Shown here: positions 8,946-21,215 of the stretch, piece by piece
How positions within the stretch are numbered: position 1 is the stretch's first letter
Layout of the letters: the number at the start of each line of letters is the position of its first letter
Assembly (NCBI RefSeq): GCF_949628215.1
Contig: NW_027441194.1
Coordinates: forward strand, 124,001 to 188,000
DNA: 64,000 nt
Direction of reading: 5' to 3'
DNA from: Phalacrocorax aristotelis
Taxonomy: Eukaryota > Chordata > Aves > Suliformes > Phalacrocoracidae
Position numbers and translations under genes: made by a program
The notes under the pieces: model-generated
Told to the model about the DNA's origin: nothing
The model's input: the letters and a program-made list of their open reading frames with translations, nothing else
The model's database searches: none

Positions 8946-10470
8946 CGCTCGCGCACCCAGGGCGCAGCCCGACGGAGGTCCACGCGCACCTCGCCGGTTT
9001 GATGCAGAGCCACCCAGCATCCCTGCGAGCACAGCTGCAGGCGCAACAGCAGTTTCACCTACACCCATCTCGGCGCGCAGCGCTTCTGAAGCTTTAAACT
9101 GAAAGCCCTACCTTGACGCTTGGCCACACTAGAAGCGAGCCGTAGCTAGAACTCCACAGAAACACAGCAACACAAATTGCGCACCCACAGCGGCGACAGC
9201 TTCGCAGCTATTTAGACCTGGAACAACAGAGAAAAGTAAAACAGCTTCATCACCCGCACAGGAAAAGCGGCAGACGGAGACAAAGGGTCAGCATTCATAG
9301 CCCTTACAGAACACAGGCGTTCTCTCTCCTTCCATTCCTAAACCCATCTCTTAGGTCTAAATATCGCAGCCCTGCTGTGGCAATAGCGAGAGCAGGGAAC
9401 AAGAGCCCTGCCGCCGGCCGTTTGTGCGGCAGGACACAAAAACAGAGGGACATGTTTTGCCACGCACAACCCTGAATCTCCTGAAAATTTATGTTTACTA
9501 AAAATAGCCATTGGGAACATATTCCCAAAAACATTCGGCAATGAAACTTTTATGTGTTTGACACCCGCACATTTTTTGGGAACTTGCTATTTGCTTCCTG
9601 GTTTTGCTGGTCTTCCCTCAGAAGTTCTACCTGCAGCCAAGTTATTCATTCCTACCCGCCCGACCGGTTCAAGCATTCACCTTCCTGGTATTACCAGCAC
9701 ATTGACACAGGCGAGCAACTTAACTGCTCTTCTAAAACTATCCAAATGACAATTACAGCCCTGAAAGAGGAGTGGAAGAGAAGAAAAGGAGAGATCAGGC
9801 AGCAAAAGTGCTCTGCAGGCTGCTGCCGGCCAACACTGCACTCTTTTGTTAAAGCCACCCCGCCCCCCCAAACGCAACCAAAAAAACCCCATGACTGTGG
9901 AATGCGTTTTTTTTCTTTTCAGTAGTCCTTTTGGAGCTCATCCCTGTCTCAGCATCTTGTCTTGTCAGAGCATGAAGTGCAGATGATCTGTATCCCGATG
10001 ACATTTGCATGGGATGAATACATTTTCAGAAATAGACCAGATCCGTGAGACTCCTGTCACCTTTGTGGTTTTAACAATCGTAACTCAATTTTATTGACTG
10101 ACACACTTATGAGAAAACTAATTAACTTTGAAACTTAGCCTCTCCTCGGGGAAAAAACATGTTAGACACCAAGTGAAACCGATTCAGAGCTCCGAACCAC
10201 GATGGAGCCGACAGAGCTGTTGTGACTTAGTTTGTATGATTAATTAATTGGTTAATAACTATTCTAAGCAGCGCAGAAAGAAGAGCTGGACCCAAAGAGG
10301 GTGCGCTGCGCTGGATCCAAAAAGCACCCTTCCTCCAGAGACCCGCCTCAGGTGGCGAGTTCGCTCTGGTGCATGCCGGCCTCCCGAACTTCGGGGTCCG
10401 ATGTGACCGGACCCCCACCTCCGGGGAGGGTCCTCGTACCCTGCCCAACCCCTGCTTTCCCCTGCAGCCC
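8946..10470. other. Inter-array sequence, no supported gene
   Basis: The composition is mixed, turning AT-richer at 9900-10260. No frame on either strand shows recognisable domains. Weak minus-strand splice-like strings exist near 9630, without a matching exon. Confidence 0.4.
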
Positions 10471-10479
10471 CCAATGCCC

Positions 10480-10790
10480 CCACCCCCCAGCCTGCACAAG
10501 CAGCCAAACCGGCTGCTGCTTTTGGCCCCCAAACCAGCTCACTTTGGGACCGGTTCTGAGCCAAAAAGCCCAGCTGCTGAGCCTGTTCTCAAGTCCCAAA
10601 AATGCAGCACTTGACCTCTGCTCCTCAGCCCAAAACCACACGACTTAGTCCCCTCGCTCAGGCCCTCAAAACGCACGACTCGATCTGTTTCAGGGCCCCG
10701 GCATCAGCCACAGGAGCCTGCTCTCAAGGCCCAGGAACAGAAGAGCTGTGCTCTCCCCGTTCAGGGACCAAACCAGCTGAGCCTGGCTGC
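10480..10790 (+). repeat. Possible degenerate ~40-bp minisatellite
   Basis: Recurring blocks such as CCAAAACCACACGACTTAGTC / CTCAAAACGCACGACTCGATC, each followed by a CTCAGG or TTCAGGG block, come at roughly 40-bp spacing. The repeats are old and hard to delimit by eye. Confidence 0.3.
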
Positions 10791-10869
10791 GTCCCGGCCC
10801 CCTCCGCAGTCCCCACGGGCAACGCTCAGGGGCGCGGAGAGCGCAGCCACCCCACAGCCCTGCACCCCC

Positions 10870-11880
10870 ACGGCCCACGCGGGCACTGTCGGGGAGGCCT
10901 TGGGAACTGAACTGCGCGGGCCCGGCCCCGCACCCCGGCGGGGCAGCCCAGCGCCGGCCCGGCAGCGCTTTCTTCCTGCTCTCGCAGGCCGCGTTTCCCC
11001 GGCAGCGCCGGGCCCGCACCCCAACCCCACAGGGGGCCGGGCCCAGCCCGCCTCCAGCAAACCGCGGCGGCAGCAGCCAGGGTCCTTGCCTGCCTCGCGG
11101 GCAAGGGGGGACCCGCCCGGCACCACAGGAGCCCCCGCCGGGGTCGCCGCCGCCGCCCGACCCCGACGAGGAGCAGCCGAGAGCCGGGTGGGGCTGCCCC
11201 TACTTCCCCACGGCCGGGCACGGGCTCGGCCCCAAAACACAACCACCGACCCACGAAAGCGCTCGGCCCGGGGCCACTGCTGCCCGCAACCCCCCCCCGG
11301 GGACTCCGCGGACCGGGAGACCCCACAGCCGAAACCCACCGACCCACAGCGCGCCCGGCCACGCGGCTCCTCACCTGCCCCCCGGCGCGGCTCCGGCTGC
11401 CCCACGGCCCGGCACGGAGCCGAACCCGGCCACCGGACCATCCGCCGCCCCCCCAACGCTCCGGGACGGTTCTCGTCCCTTTTCGCTCTGACGCCTCGAG
11501 CCGAGCCGGCCCCGCTCCTCCGAGCTACCGGCGGTGCCCGCTCGGCTGCTCGGGGCCAGGCCCTGTTCTCGCCCAGCCGCGAGAAGCCGCTCCGGGGTCT
11601 CCTCGGTGCGTCCAGCCCCGTGCCGTGCCGGAGCGGGGAGAGCCGGGTACGAGCGCGGAGCCCTGGGGCAGGGGTTGCCCCAGTGCCGCCGACTGTGTGG
11701 GGGTGTGTCGTCCCCCCCCGCCCCACGCGGGGGGCGCACACACGGTACACCCGCGGGGCAGGGGCATCCCCGGGGAGCCGTGCAGCCGGGCTGCGCCGTA
11801 GGAGGGAAGGGTGATGTTGGTTTCCCATTTTCCCCGCAGCCTGATCCTCCCCCTCCCCCGTACTGAGTCGCCCCCTCCCC
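10870..11880. promoter_or_regulatory. CpG island I
   Basis: This is a very CpG-dense, GC-rich stretch of about 1 kb. Long frames on both strands (304 and 355 codons) are what such composition gives by chance. On the minus strand GGGCAG|GTGAGG at 11375/11374 is a good 5' splice site. An ATG in a fair context (GGCGGATGG) lies 67 bp upstream of it, so a minus-strand first exon ending at 11375 is possible. No product is recognised. Confidence 0.5.
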
Positions 11881-12720
11881 GCGCGTTACAGCCCGCGAAA
11901 AAGCTTTTAACAACCCGATCAACAACACTCCCTTTATCCCTCTTCCAGCAGCAGCAGCGAGAGATTAAGCCAACTGCAGCACAGAGGAAGAAGGCAAGGA
12001 GAGCCTTTTCAAGCAAGGGCAGGACAAAAATGCACGGCGTGGACAGGCACAGGAGAGGCTGCATTATCTGGAAAGCACAACACCTCCCCAATGGCAGAAA
12101 ATAAGGAACGAATCGTTTCCAAGGAGCTGCAGCAGACGAATCACCTTTTTCTTTATTGCTCTCCTGCCCTTTGTTATCCAAAGCGATAGGCTTCACCACC
12201 GGGCAGAAAATATCTGCCTAGATTTACACGGACAACCAGAAACAATCAAGCCACCCAGGAAAAAGTTCACAGCAGAGGTATAACACATCAGCAGCTAAAA
12301 CATTTGTTACGCAGGCACAACTAGGCACTAAACAAAGGCTTTCCAACACTGGAGGTCTAGAACAGGTAGACATTAGCACAGAAGCACAAGGGGCTCTGTC
12401 ACCCTGCACAAATCTCCCCGTGCCTACACACGTACACGTTCAGAAGTTATTTATCAGAAAACGCCCAACTGAGCCATTTGCCACAGTCACCAGACTCACG
12501 ACGTGATAACACGACATGACACACGAGGTGGGCTCAGAGTTTTAAGGCAAAAATACCTCCCCCGCCCCCCACCCGAGATCTTTCAGGCTCCAGACCTGCC
12601 ATCTCCCCGCACCAAACCTACCCGGCCAAAGGGTTTCAGGTGGCCCAAAACACAGTACACAGAAAATAGACGGGGAAAGCCCTACATTGTGCAAAAGCGA
12701 ACGATGCCCGACCAGGGCTT
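11881..12720. other. Inter-array sequence between CpG island I and the GC minisatellite
   Basis: Ordinary composition with no repeats and no recognisable coding frame. Nothing is supported here. Confidence 0.4.
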
Positions 12721-12726
12721 CACTGC

Positions 12727-13690
12727 GGGGCCCGGGCCCGGCACGGAGCCGCCCCCCCCCCACCCCGGGGTCGGGCCCGGGCCCGGGCCCGGCACGGAGC
12801 CGCCCCCCCCCCACCGCGGGGTCGGGCCCGGGCCCGGCACGGAGCCGCCCCACCCCCACCCGGGCCCGGCAGGGAGCCGCCCCACCCCCACCCGGGCCCG
12901 GGCCCGGCCCGGAGCCGCCCCCCCCACCCCCACCCCGGCCCGGAGCGGCCCGGGCCCGGGCCCGGCCCGGAGCCGCCCCCCCCCACCCCCACCCCGGCCC
13001 GGAGCGGCCCGGGCCCGGGCCCGGCCCGGAGCCGCCCCCCCCACCCCCACCCCGGCCCGGAGCGGCCCGGGCCCGGGCCCGGCCCGGAGCCGCCCCCCCC
13101 ACCCCCACCCCGGCCCGGAGCGGCCCGGGCCCGGGCCCGGCCCGGAGCCGCCCCCCCCCACCCCCACCCCGGCCCGGAGCGGCCCGGGCCCGGGCCCGGC
13201 CCGGAGCCGCCCCCCCCACCCCCACCCCGGCCCGGAGCGGCCCGGGCCCGGGCCCGGCCCGGAGCCGCCCCCCCCACCCCCACCCCGGCCCGGAGCGGCC
13301 CGGGCCCGGCCCGGCGCCGCCCCCCCCACCCCCACCCCGGCCCGGAGCGGCCCGGGCCCGGGCCCGGCCCGGCGCCGCCCCCCCCACCCCCACCCCGGCC
13401 CGGAGCGGCCCGGGCCCGGGCCCGGCCCGGCGCCGCCCCCCCCCCCCCACCCCGGCCCGGAGCGGCCCGGGCCCGGGCCCGGCACGGAGCCGCCCCCCCC
13501 CCCCACCCCGGCCCGGCCCGGAGCGGCCCGGGGTCGGGCCCGGCACGGAGCCGCCCCCCCCCCACCCCGGCCCCGGCCCCGGGCCCGGCACGGAGCCGCC
13601 CCCCCCCACCCCGGCCCCGGGCCCGGGCCCGGCACGGAGCCGCCCCCCCCCCACCCCGGCCCCGGGCCCGGGCCCGGCACGGAGCCTCCA
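12727..13690 (+). repeat. ~61-bp GC-rich minisatellite
   Basis: Tandem units of about 61 bp combine the palindromic GGGCCCGGGCCC, CGGAGCCGCC, a run of 7-11 C, CACCCCGGCC and CGGAGCGG. Roughly 15 units are visible, becoming shorter and more irregular at both ends. The minus strand has closely spaced G-runs and so is G-quadruplex-prone. Open frames of 300-670 codons on both strands are pure Pro/Gly/Arg/Ala repeats from this composition. Confidence 0.92.
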
Positions 13691-14560
13691 CCGCTGCCCG
13701 AACTCACTCACCAGCGCTCTCCGGCCCCTGGCCACGGCCGCGCTGCTCTCCCAGGCGGCTGCCGCAGGCGAGGGTCGGGCGCTGCCAGGCCTCCAGGAGT
13801 CCTGAGGAGCTGGCGGCCACCGCAGGGGATGGCTGCCTGCGGTCGGACTGCCGCGGTGCTCCCCGCCCAGCTCCGAGCAGTCTCCGCCGGCCACGGGCTT
13901 CCCACGCCGGGCCGCAGAGGGGCCCCGGCACCGCAAAGAGACACCTCGCGGCGCAGCCGCCCCACGCACCGCTCCCACCTCCGCTCCGCCGCGCTGCGCC
14001 ACCGGAAGCCGGAGCCCCGCGGGGCGGCCCTTAGAGGGCGGCCGGAAGGACCGGCCCCCACCGGCCCCTCCCCCGCGCCGGACCGCCCCCGCGCCCAGCC
14101 GTTGAGCGCCAGCGCCCCCTGCTGGCCGGGCCGCGCTCAGCTCGCGAGGGCGCCGTGGGCCGGGCGGGGGGGGGACGCGCCGGCTCGGGGCCAGCTCCTT
14201 TCGGGGCGAGCGAGCGAGCGGGAAACCCCTGCGGGCCCCGGTCACGGCCGGGCGGAGCCGCGCGCCCTCCCAGAGCTGCTCAACGGGGCTGCCCCTCGTG
14301 ACACATACCGAGCCGTCCGCGACGGGAGCGGGCAGAGGAGGAAGGGGCCGGCGGCCGCGGGGCCCTGGCCGCAGGCACGGCGAGGGGTGGGGGGCTGGGG
14401 CCCGTGGGGCCGCCCTGCTGGGTCACTGCCCTGCGCCGCACCGCGCTGGGGGCTGGGGCCCGACCGGCGCCGGGGGACCGGGGGCAGCCACGAGCAGAGG
14501 GCCTGAGCTTAGCCACGGCCAGCAGAACACCCCGAAGCGTGAGACGCTGCAAGGCCAAGG
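13691..14560. promoter_or_regulatory. CpG island II with CTCF and ETS motifs
   Basis: This is a dense CpG island directly right of the GC minisatellite. It contains two CCGGAAG (ETS/GABP-type) sites at 14002-14008 and 14042-14048, and a perfect CTCF core at 14112-14125. On the minus strand, GCGCTG|GTGAGTGAG gives a strong 5' splice site with the exon end at 13712. A minus-strand transcript starting here and reading left is a reasonable inference. No protein is recognised in the possible first exon. Confidence 0.55.
14112..14125 (-). promoter_or_regulatory. CTCF binding motif
   Basis: The minus strand reads CCAGCAGGGGGCGC, matching the core CCASYAGRKGGCRS at all 14 positions, with GCTGG following. 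This is the best CTCF match I saw in the window. Confidence 0.75.
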
Positions 14561-16740
14561 TGGTCCTTGGCAATGGGGGCGCCTGGGCTCGGCCTCCGCC
14601 TTACCCGTCCTGGGTCTGCGTGGCGTTCCAGGGGAATGGTGTTTTCCTTGTGCGGAAGGTGGGCTGGCCGGTCGGCCGTGCCCCGGCCGTTACCGATCCT
14701 GCCAAAGGCGCTCGCACGCTCTGGCCCATTACTGCTGCGGTGCCGCGCTGTAGCAGAAAGAAGAGGTGTTGTGTTATCTCACAAAAAGCCTCCTATGGTC
14801 AGTTGAAGAAATAACCTCTTTCCGTGGCACTGACTCTTTTCGTACAGTCCATAGCCGGCTTTCGGCTTTTGTCTTTACAGCATTCAGTTTGCTTTCTGCC
14901 AAGCTTTCTACCTGCTGTGAAACATTTGGATGGTTTTTTCTTTTTGGTTTTTTTTTCCCCTACTTGCTCCACAACTCCCACACCAACCACCCAGCGCGGC
15001 TCGCCTTTCAGCCCCCAGACCGAGGAGCCTTGCCCTGGGACGGCCCTTACATGTCAGCAGAGTTGTTCCAGCTCTCACCCTGTCCCTACCCAGCTGAGGA
15101 CGTCTGTGTCCGTGGGAGGCACCCAGAAACTCCCCCTGCTGCGTGGCAGTCCCCTGCCCCGTCAGAGAAAACTGCGGCAATATCGGCTAAGTTTAAAAGC
15201 GTCGGCAGGAGGTGCAGAATACGTAAATAAAGCGGCGGTTGGCTGCCGGGTATGGGTGCAATATAAATACATTTTGTTTATAGGCCTTCGTGCCTATTCA
15301 GCGTTGAACGGCACCGCAGCCCACCCAGCCCGGGGCTCGGAGAAGGGTCTCTCCAAGGGCACAACCTAAGGCAGCGCAGGAAGCCCAGCTGCCACGCTCC
15401 CAGTCGCTACGGGACGCTCGCTTACAGTTACACTAACGAGGGTACGGATGAGGCTGGAACTAGCAGAAATGCTGACTCTTCTGGCCTTTTATTCGTGGAA
15501 GGTACAGCGCGCGAGCCTCGGCGGCTCACAGGAGAAGCGTGCAGTGCTGCCTGACTCTCATTCTCAGCTCACGTACTACTGCCAAAGCTCCTGCCCTGTG
15601 CTGTGCCAGATGCCGGCTGGCGTGAGCACCTGGGCTCCTGAGGGACCCCCTTGTCCTGAGAGCCAGAGGTACTCACTTCCCTTTGCATGAGGCCTGTAGG
15701 AGATATACCCTGCAATTTTAAAAATCTGTATCAAACGTGGCAGACTCAAAAGAGGGCATTTTTAAAAAGGCAGGTTTGTTTTCTTTTTTAACTTTACGAT
15801 CTACAGCCTAGCAAAGAGCTCCCTTTCAGTGTCAGTCGCTTGGCTTTCTCCCCTACTGACGAGGTCCCAGCCGCCCGGTGAGATCTCGCTGGAGATATTC
15901 TCAGTTTCCCTCGAGTACGTGGCTGCCCTGGCCCGAGGCCAGCGAAGAAGCTGACTTTGCCCGTGCCTGAATCAGCAACACGTCCAGCAGGCGACTTGCA
16001 GAGCCCAGGGAACCCTCGTAAAGAGGTTTGGGGGTGGGGCGCGCCACATCTGCGGCATCGGCCGTGGGAAAGGACCGGCGCAGTAAAACAGGTGGGTGAA
16101 ACCGCGGCGCGCGCCAATACGTGCTGCTGCCTGGGGCATCGCTTTGCTGCGGGTCAAGTCAGATGCTCTCTGTAAGAGTCAGTCAGGGTAAAGGCAGCAG
16201 CAGATTTCTTTTCTGCTCATTTTAACAAAGGCTGGACGGAGCCCATAGAGGAAGGCACTACGCGTCTTGCTGGGTTTGTTTCCCTGCCTTCTCGTAAGCT
16301 GTCGCGGAAACTTGCACGAGGAAAGCCTGTGCAAGCTGATGATGACAGCCACACACGGTTGAAGAGGGAGCAGATGGTGAGAGCAGAGGTACGCGCTCAG
16401 GCTGTGCGCTGGAAGCTAATGCTAATGCTGCAAAATAAAGAGTGGATTTTCTTTTTTGGGTTTAGGTGAGCGCTAAACATTACACGTGCGTGTGTGCGTG
16501 TGTCTCTCGCAGGTTTTTGTCATACACCCCACCCTCCCACCCCAAAAAAACAACCCACACATGCCACGCGTTAAACAGTGGTTTTCCATTGTACTTAGAC
16601 GTGCTTACATAGGTGTGTTGGTTTGTTACTTTTTTTAATGCAGAAACAGCAATACGATAGATTTAATACAGCTAGCAGTTAGACGGGTGTAGCTTTAGAG
16701 CGTCGGCTGTTTACAAAGCAACTGCACACCTTCTTTAACT
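14561..16740. other. Inter-array sequence, no supported gene
   Basis: No frame shows recognisable domains. There is a short GT-rich tract at about 16485-16510 and T-rich tracts at 14940-14960. Confidence 0.4.
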
Positions 16741-18330
16741 CACAGTTTAAACAAATGAACTTGCAGTGCATCACACGTGCTTTGTACAGTCACGTTCCAC
16801 ACGGCAGGTCAGATGCTTCACCCTGCCTTGTCCTTGTTCCCCCGACTCCGACGGGACCGCCGAGGCCATCCTGGGGACAGCGCCGCTTTCTAGCAGCTGG
16901 GTTGCTTGCCTGGACGCCCCACAGACAAACAGTCATTTCCCCACTGAACCTCTTCTCAAATATTTTCCTAGCCCTGCAGGCCCCACGTCCTTTGGTTCAT
17001 ATTTCCTTTTTTCCGGGCTTTATGCACAGGACCGATGATTTCCAGAAATAGAAACAGAGGCTGATTCAGTCCAGGCTAAACATTCTCTGACCTAAACCAA
17101 ACTGCCTTCGAAGAGATAGCTGTACTGTGGGCACCACCTCGGGAACAGAAGTTGCCCTGTCATAAAAAAAAAAAAAAAAAAAAAGAAGGAAAACAAGGCA
17201 TTTCAGGCTGAGGAGGCTGAACGGTGTGCTGGGGGCGGTGGGGAGTTGGAAAGAAACAGTTCAGACGATCAGAGCGAGCTTAGCGTTGCAAAGCGTGCCA
17301 TTATTTTTAATTTGGCAGTCAGAAGAAAATAGATTCCGACACTGATTTCCTGTGTGCTGCGGGAGTTCTCGCCTCAGCATTCCTGTGCACCATTTTACTT
17401 TTGTGTCCCGTCTGCTTTGCTTTTGCGCTGTAGCTCTCCGGTTCTAGCTACGCTTCCCACCACCCCCGTTACTCTTTGACAAGCCCAGCTCTCACTGTGC
17501 TTCCCTTCCCGTATGCGCGTGCAGGGAAAAGCCCGCGCGTCTGCCACTACAGGACACGCTCTGGGAGGCAGGAGAGATGACGACGCTCCCTGACAGAGGA
17601 CACAGCTGAGGGGCGGTCCGCCGGGGCTGGGGAGATGGCAGCACCTTCCCTCAGCTGCCCCATCCGAGCACGGGTGCAGGTGAACACTGAGGAGAGACAA
17701 GCAGGCAGGAGCCGCAGAGCGAGAGAGAAAATAAAATTCACGGGTGGGTGCTACTTACGTCTCATTTTTAGCGCAAGGGATGAATTCTCAGCACATTCTT
17801 GGAGCTGCCCCTTTGGGACTCACGGAGAAGAGGGAGGTTGGCCACGCGGTGCAGCCCAGCTCTGCTTCCCCTAAATGGTTTTACTGTTCAGGTGTTGCCC
17901 TAATCTGGCCGGTACCCCTGCAAAGAGTTTGGGATTTCTGCTGCCTCTCCGGGCCAGCCGCAGACCCTGACTTCATCGCAGCGAATGACCCTGCACTCCT
18001 CAGAGCGGTTGCCGAGTCACATCCCGCTGCCTTCCCTGCAGAACTGGAGACCCTTTTTCAGCCCTTGCCCCCTCTTCTCTCAGCTCGTTGCCCATCCCTT
18101 TTTCAGGGCCGGCACCGATCCCGCCTCCAGCTCGCCCTGTCTCCACCTGCGAGCGCCCAACAGGAGCTAAATGTCTCCTCAAGGACGCACGGAAGAGACG
18201 CGCAGGCAACCCAGCACAGACCCCCTGCAAACATCTTCTTTCCATTTTCTTTCCTCTCCTGACACGAAGAGATGACTTAGGAAAAGCGTACTGCTCGCAT
18301 TTCACCTGCACTGCTTCTACTTTCACTTTC
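16741..18330. other. Inter-array sequence with a poly-A tract
   Basis: There is a run of about 21 A at 17164-17184. No AATAAA precedes it closely and no flanking target duplication is obvious, so it may be a simple tract rather than a retroposon tail. No gene is supported. Confidence 0.4.
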
Positions 18331-18339
18331 GCTCTCCTT

Positions 18340-18960
18340 GGCAGTAATTAATAGCGGTGGTTGGGGAGGGCTGGGGCATTCCCCCAAAGCGGCTGCAGTT
18401 ACATCCGGGCGGTTGTGGCACTCCATTAGCTTTGTCATTTTAAATCTAAATCTTCTGGAATTGTTAGTTCTCGTCAGGAATCACCCGCACCTGCAAATTT
18501 TCTTAATGCCTACGCTTGAACCCAGCCACTGTTTAACAGCTCACCTTTATTTCTGTTCATTTAAGAATCTAAAGCTTCGTTTACTGCTTGGGTTGGAAGC
18601 AGGAGCTGTCGCTGCCTCTGAACTTTCTAACAGCCCTGTTACAATTTCAGTATTACCCACTCCCAATTTAGCTTTCCAGTTCAATTTTCATTGTAGATTC
18701 TAAAACTGTCCTTATTTTGTTTCTGATCAGGAGTCATTAATGCCTGCAGTTGATGTAATAACGGCTGTATTTAGATTGAGCTATTAATGACTCGCAACTC
18801 TATTTATGGCATAAAAAAGGACTGCCTTTATTTTTTTTTTAATTACAGATTAGGAATAATGACTGCCTGGTTTGCTCAGTAATAGGTGCGATTAAATTTA
18901 GTCACGACTCCTCCCTAAATAAAATGTATTTATTTGCACTCTAACAATTTAACCTTCCCT
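18340..18960. other. AT-rich block with TAAT-type strings
   Basis: An AT-rich island sits between GC-rich flanks, with several ATTAAT, TAATGAC and AATTAC strings and two nearby TAATAA/ATTAATGAC blocks at 18730-18870. It has no coding frame. It looks like some conserved non-coding elements, but conservation cannot be judged from one sequence. Confidence 0.25.
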
Positions 18961-19614
18961 TTACCGGCCAGGGGCACCGACAAGTGCCCGTGCGTACCTC
19001 CGCTCCCCCTGCGCCGGCTCCCCAGGGAACAGCCTCTTACCCTGACCAGAGCCTGCAGCGGCCCGTTGTCGTCCCAGCTCCTTGCCCTCGAGAAAGCGGC
19101 CGCCTGAAGCGGCAGCAGATCCGCTGCTGCCCAAAGGGGACGGAAATGGCGCGGGGTAAATGATAATATGAAATGATAAATGAATGAAATGATCTCACAA
19201 GGGGGAAGAAAACCAGCAAAGCAAAAAACAAACCCCAAACAGAACACCATACCACTAAACCGTCTCACCGCCCCCTCAGCGCCCGAAACAACATCCCGGG
19301 AGAAAAAAAGCAAAGCAGGCCACAAGGGACCTTTCTAGTACAGATGCTGCCAAAGAGTGCCAAGCTCTGGAATCCTTACCTCAGGCAACGCCTCCGCTTC
19401 TCTAAACGCCAGAGCACGCCTGCCCGGGGGGCTGAGACAGCCCCAAAGCTGCGACCGCCCGAGGGAACACGGGAGCACCGACGGCAGAGAAGCCCAGGGG
19501 CAGCAAGAGCTGCCCGAGCCCCGGCTGGGGCTCTTCGACCCCCGGGCCCCGCCCCCGCCCTTCCCACAGCGCCCCGCAAAAGGGGCGGGCCGAGCCCCCC
19601 CGAGGGATGAAGGC
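18961..19614. other. GC-rich sequence left of the NRF1 satellite
   Basis: A GC-rich region (19380-19610) leads into the satellite. No gene is supported. Confidence 0.4.
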
Positions 19615-19834
19615 TCGCAGGGTGGCAGCAGAGAGCAAAGTGCACCGCACAGCACCAAAGTGGGTGGGTGGGGCCAGGTGGGTCGGACATCAGACGGCCC
19701 GCCTGCCCATCGCCGGGGGCAGGGCCCGTTGCTAAGAGCGTGGCGAGGGGTATCAGGACCGCCCTCAACGGGCTATCGCAAGGGGTCAACACCTGTCGCT
19801 AGGGGCTGTGCCTACACGGTTCCGGCCCCCACGG

Positions 19835-19842
19835 TGACGTCA
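19835..19842. promoter_or_regulatory. CRE palindrome
   Basis: The perfect palindrome TGACGTCA, a consensus CREB/ATF site, sits in the unique GC-rich sequence at the left edge of the satellite. Confidence 0.6.
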
Positions 19843-20927
19843 CCACGTAGCGTGCGGGGGGTCACTAAGTGGCGTGGAGAAGTGAGCGCGGCAAAATGTC
19901 GCTACAGCCCGTGCACGGCTGCTGGCTGCAGTACCGCAGTTTGGTCGCACGGTGGCAGCAGAGAGCTAAAAGGTCGCCACTGCGCATGCGCGGCTGCCCA
20001 CCTGCGGTACGAGGGTTTGGGCGCTCGGTGGAAGTAGGGGGCAGAAAATAAAGCGCCACCGCGCATACGGAACTGCCTGGCTGCAGTACCGGCATCTGCT
20101 TGCACGGTGGGAGCAGCGACCAGAGGAAAACTTCAGCCTGGGGAACGGGCAGCTTCCCGTCTGCAGTACCCGGTTTTGATCGACCGGTGACTGCCGCGAT
20201 CGGGTAAGGGGCGGGTGGAAATCTCTACCAGGGTAGCGCAGCTCCCGCCTGCAGTCCCGGGGTTCGGTCGCTTGGTGGAAGCAGCGAGCAGAATACAAAG
20301 GGTGGCCACTGCGCATGCGCGGCTGCCCACCTGCAGTACCGCGGTCTGATCGCACGGTGGCAGCAGAGAGCAGAAAGAGACGCCACTGCGCATGCGCGGC
20401 TGTCCACCTGCAGTACCGCTGTTTGATCGCACGGTGGCAGCAGAGAGCATGAAGAGACGCCACTGCGCATGCGCGGCGACCCACCTGCAGTACCGCGGTC
20501 TGGTCGCACGGTGGCAGCAGAGAGCAAAAGGGCGCCACTGCGCATGCGCAGCCGCCCACCTGCAGTACCGCGGTTTGGTCGCACGGTGGCAGCAGAGAGC
20601 AAAAAGGCGCCACTGCGCATGCGCGGCTGCCCACCTGCAGTACCGCGGTTTGGTCGCACGGTGGCAGCAGAGAGCAAAAAGGCGCCACTGCGCATGCGCG
20701 GCTGCTCACCTGCAGTACCGCGGTCTGATCGCACGGTGGCAGCAGAGAGACGAAAAGGCGCCACTGCGCATGCGCGGCTGCCCACCTGAAGTACCCGGGC
20801 TTGATCGCACGGTGGCAGCAGAGAGCCAAAAGGCGCCACTGCGCATGCGCGGCTGCCCAGCTGCAGTACCGCGGTCTGATCGCACGGTGGTAGCAGCGAG
20901 CAGGAAGAGACGCCATTGCGCATGCGC

Positions 20928-21215
20928 GGCTGCCCACCTGCACTACGAGGGCTTGGGCGGGCGGTGGAAGCAGGGGCAGAAAGTAAAGCGCCACAGTGCA
21001 TACAGAACTGCCTGGCTGCAGTACCGGCATCTGCTTGCACGGTGGCAGCAGCGACCAGCGAAAAAACTTCACCCTCGGGAACGGGCGGCTGCCCGTCTGC
21101 AGTACCCGGTTTTGAGCGCTCGGTGACTGCCGCGAGCAGGGTAGCGCAGCTCCCCCCCGTGCTGTTCCGCGGTTCGGTCGCTCGGTGGCAGCAGCGAGCA
21201 CAAAAAGGCGCCAGT
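20928..21215 (+). repeat. Higher-order cassette B (NRF1-negative monomers)
   Basis: The cassette holds diverged monomers in fixed order: a CACTACGAGGGCTTGGGCGG block, a GTGCATAC-AACTGCCTGGC block, a CTTCACCCTCGGGAACGGGC block and a GTGACTGCCGCGAGCAGGGT block. The same order recurs at 21757-22043 and 22281-22570, and in a more diverged form at 19992-20310. Confidence 0.85.

Noticed and set aside
10761..11828. 355-codon minus frame and 304-codon plus frame in CpG island I
   Set aside because: Long frames on both strands at once are expected from CpG-rich composition.
12503..14506. 667-codon plus frame and 300-570-codon frames on both strands
   Set aside because: Pure Pro/Gly/Arg repeats from the GC minisatellite; many frames are open at once.
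17164..17184. Poly-A run as a retroposon tail
   Set aside because: No AATAAA close upstream and no clear target duplication.
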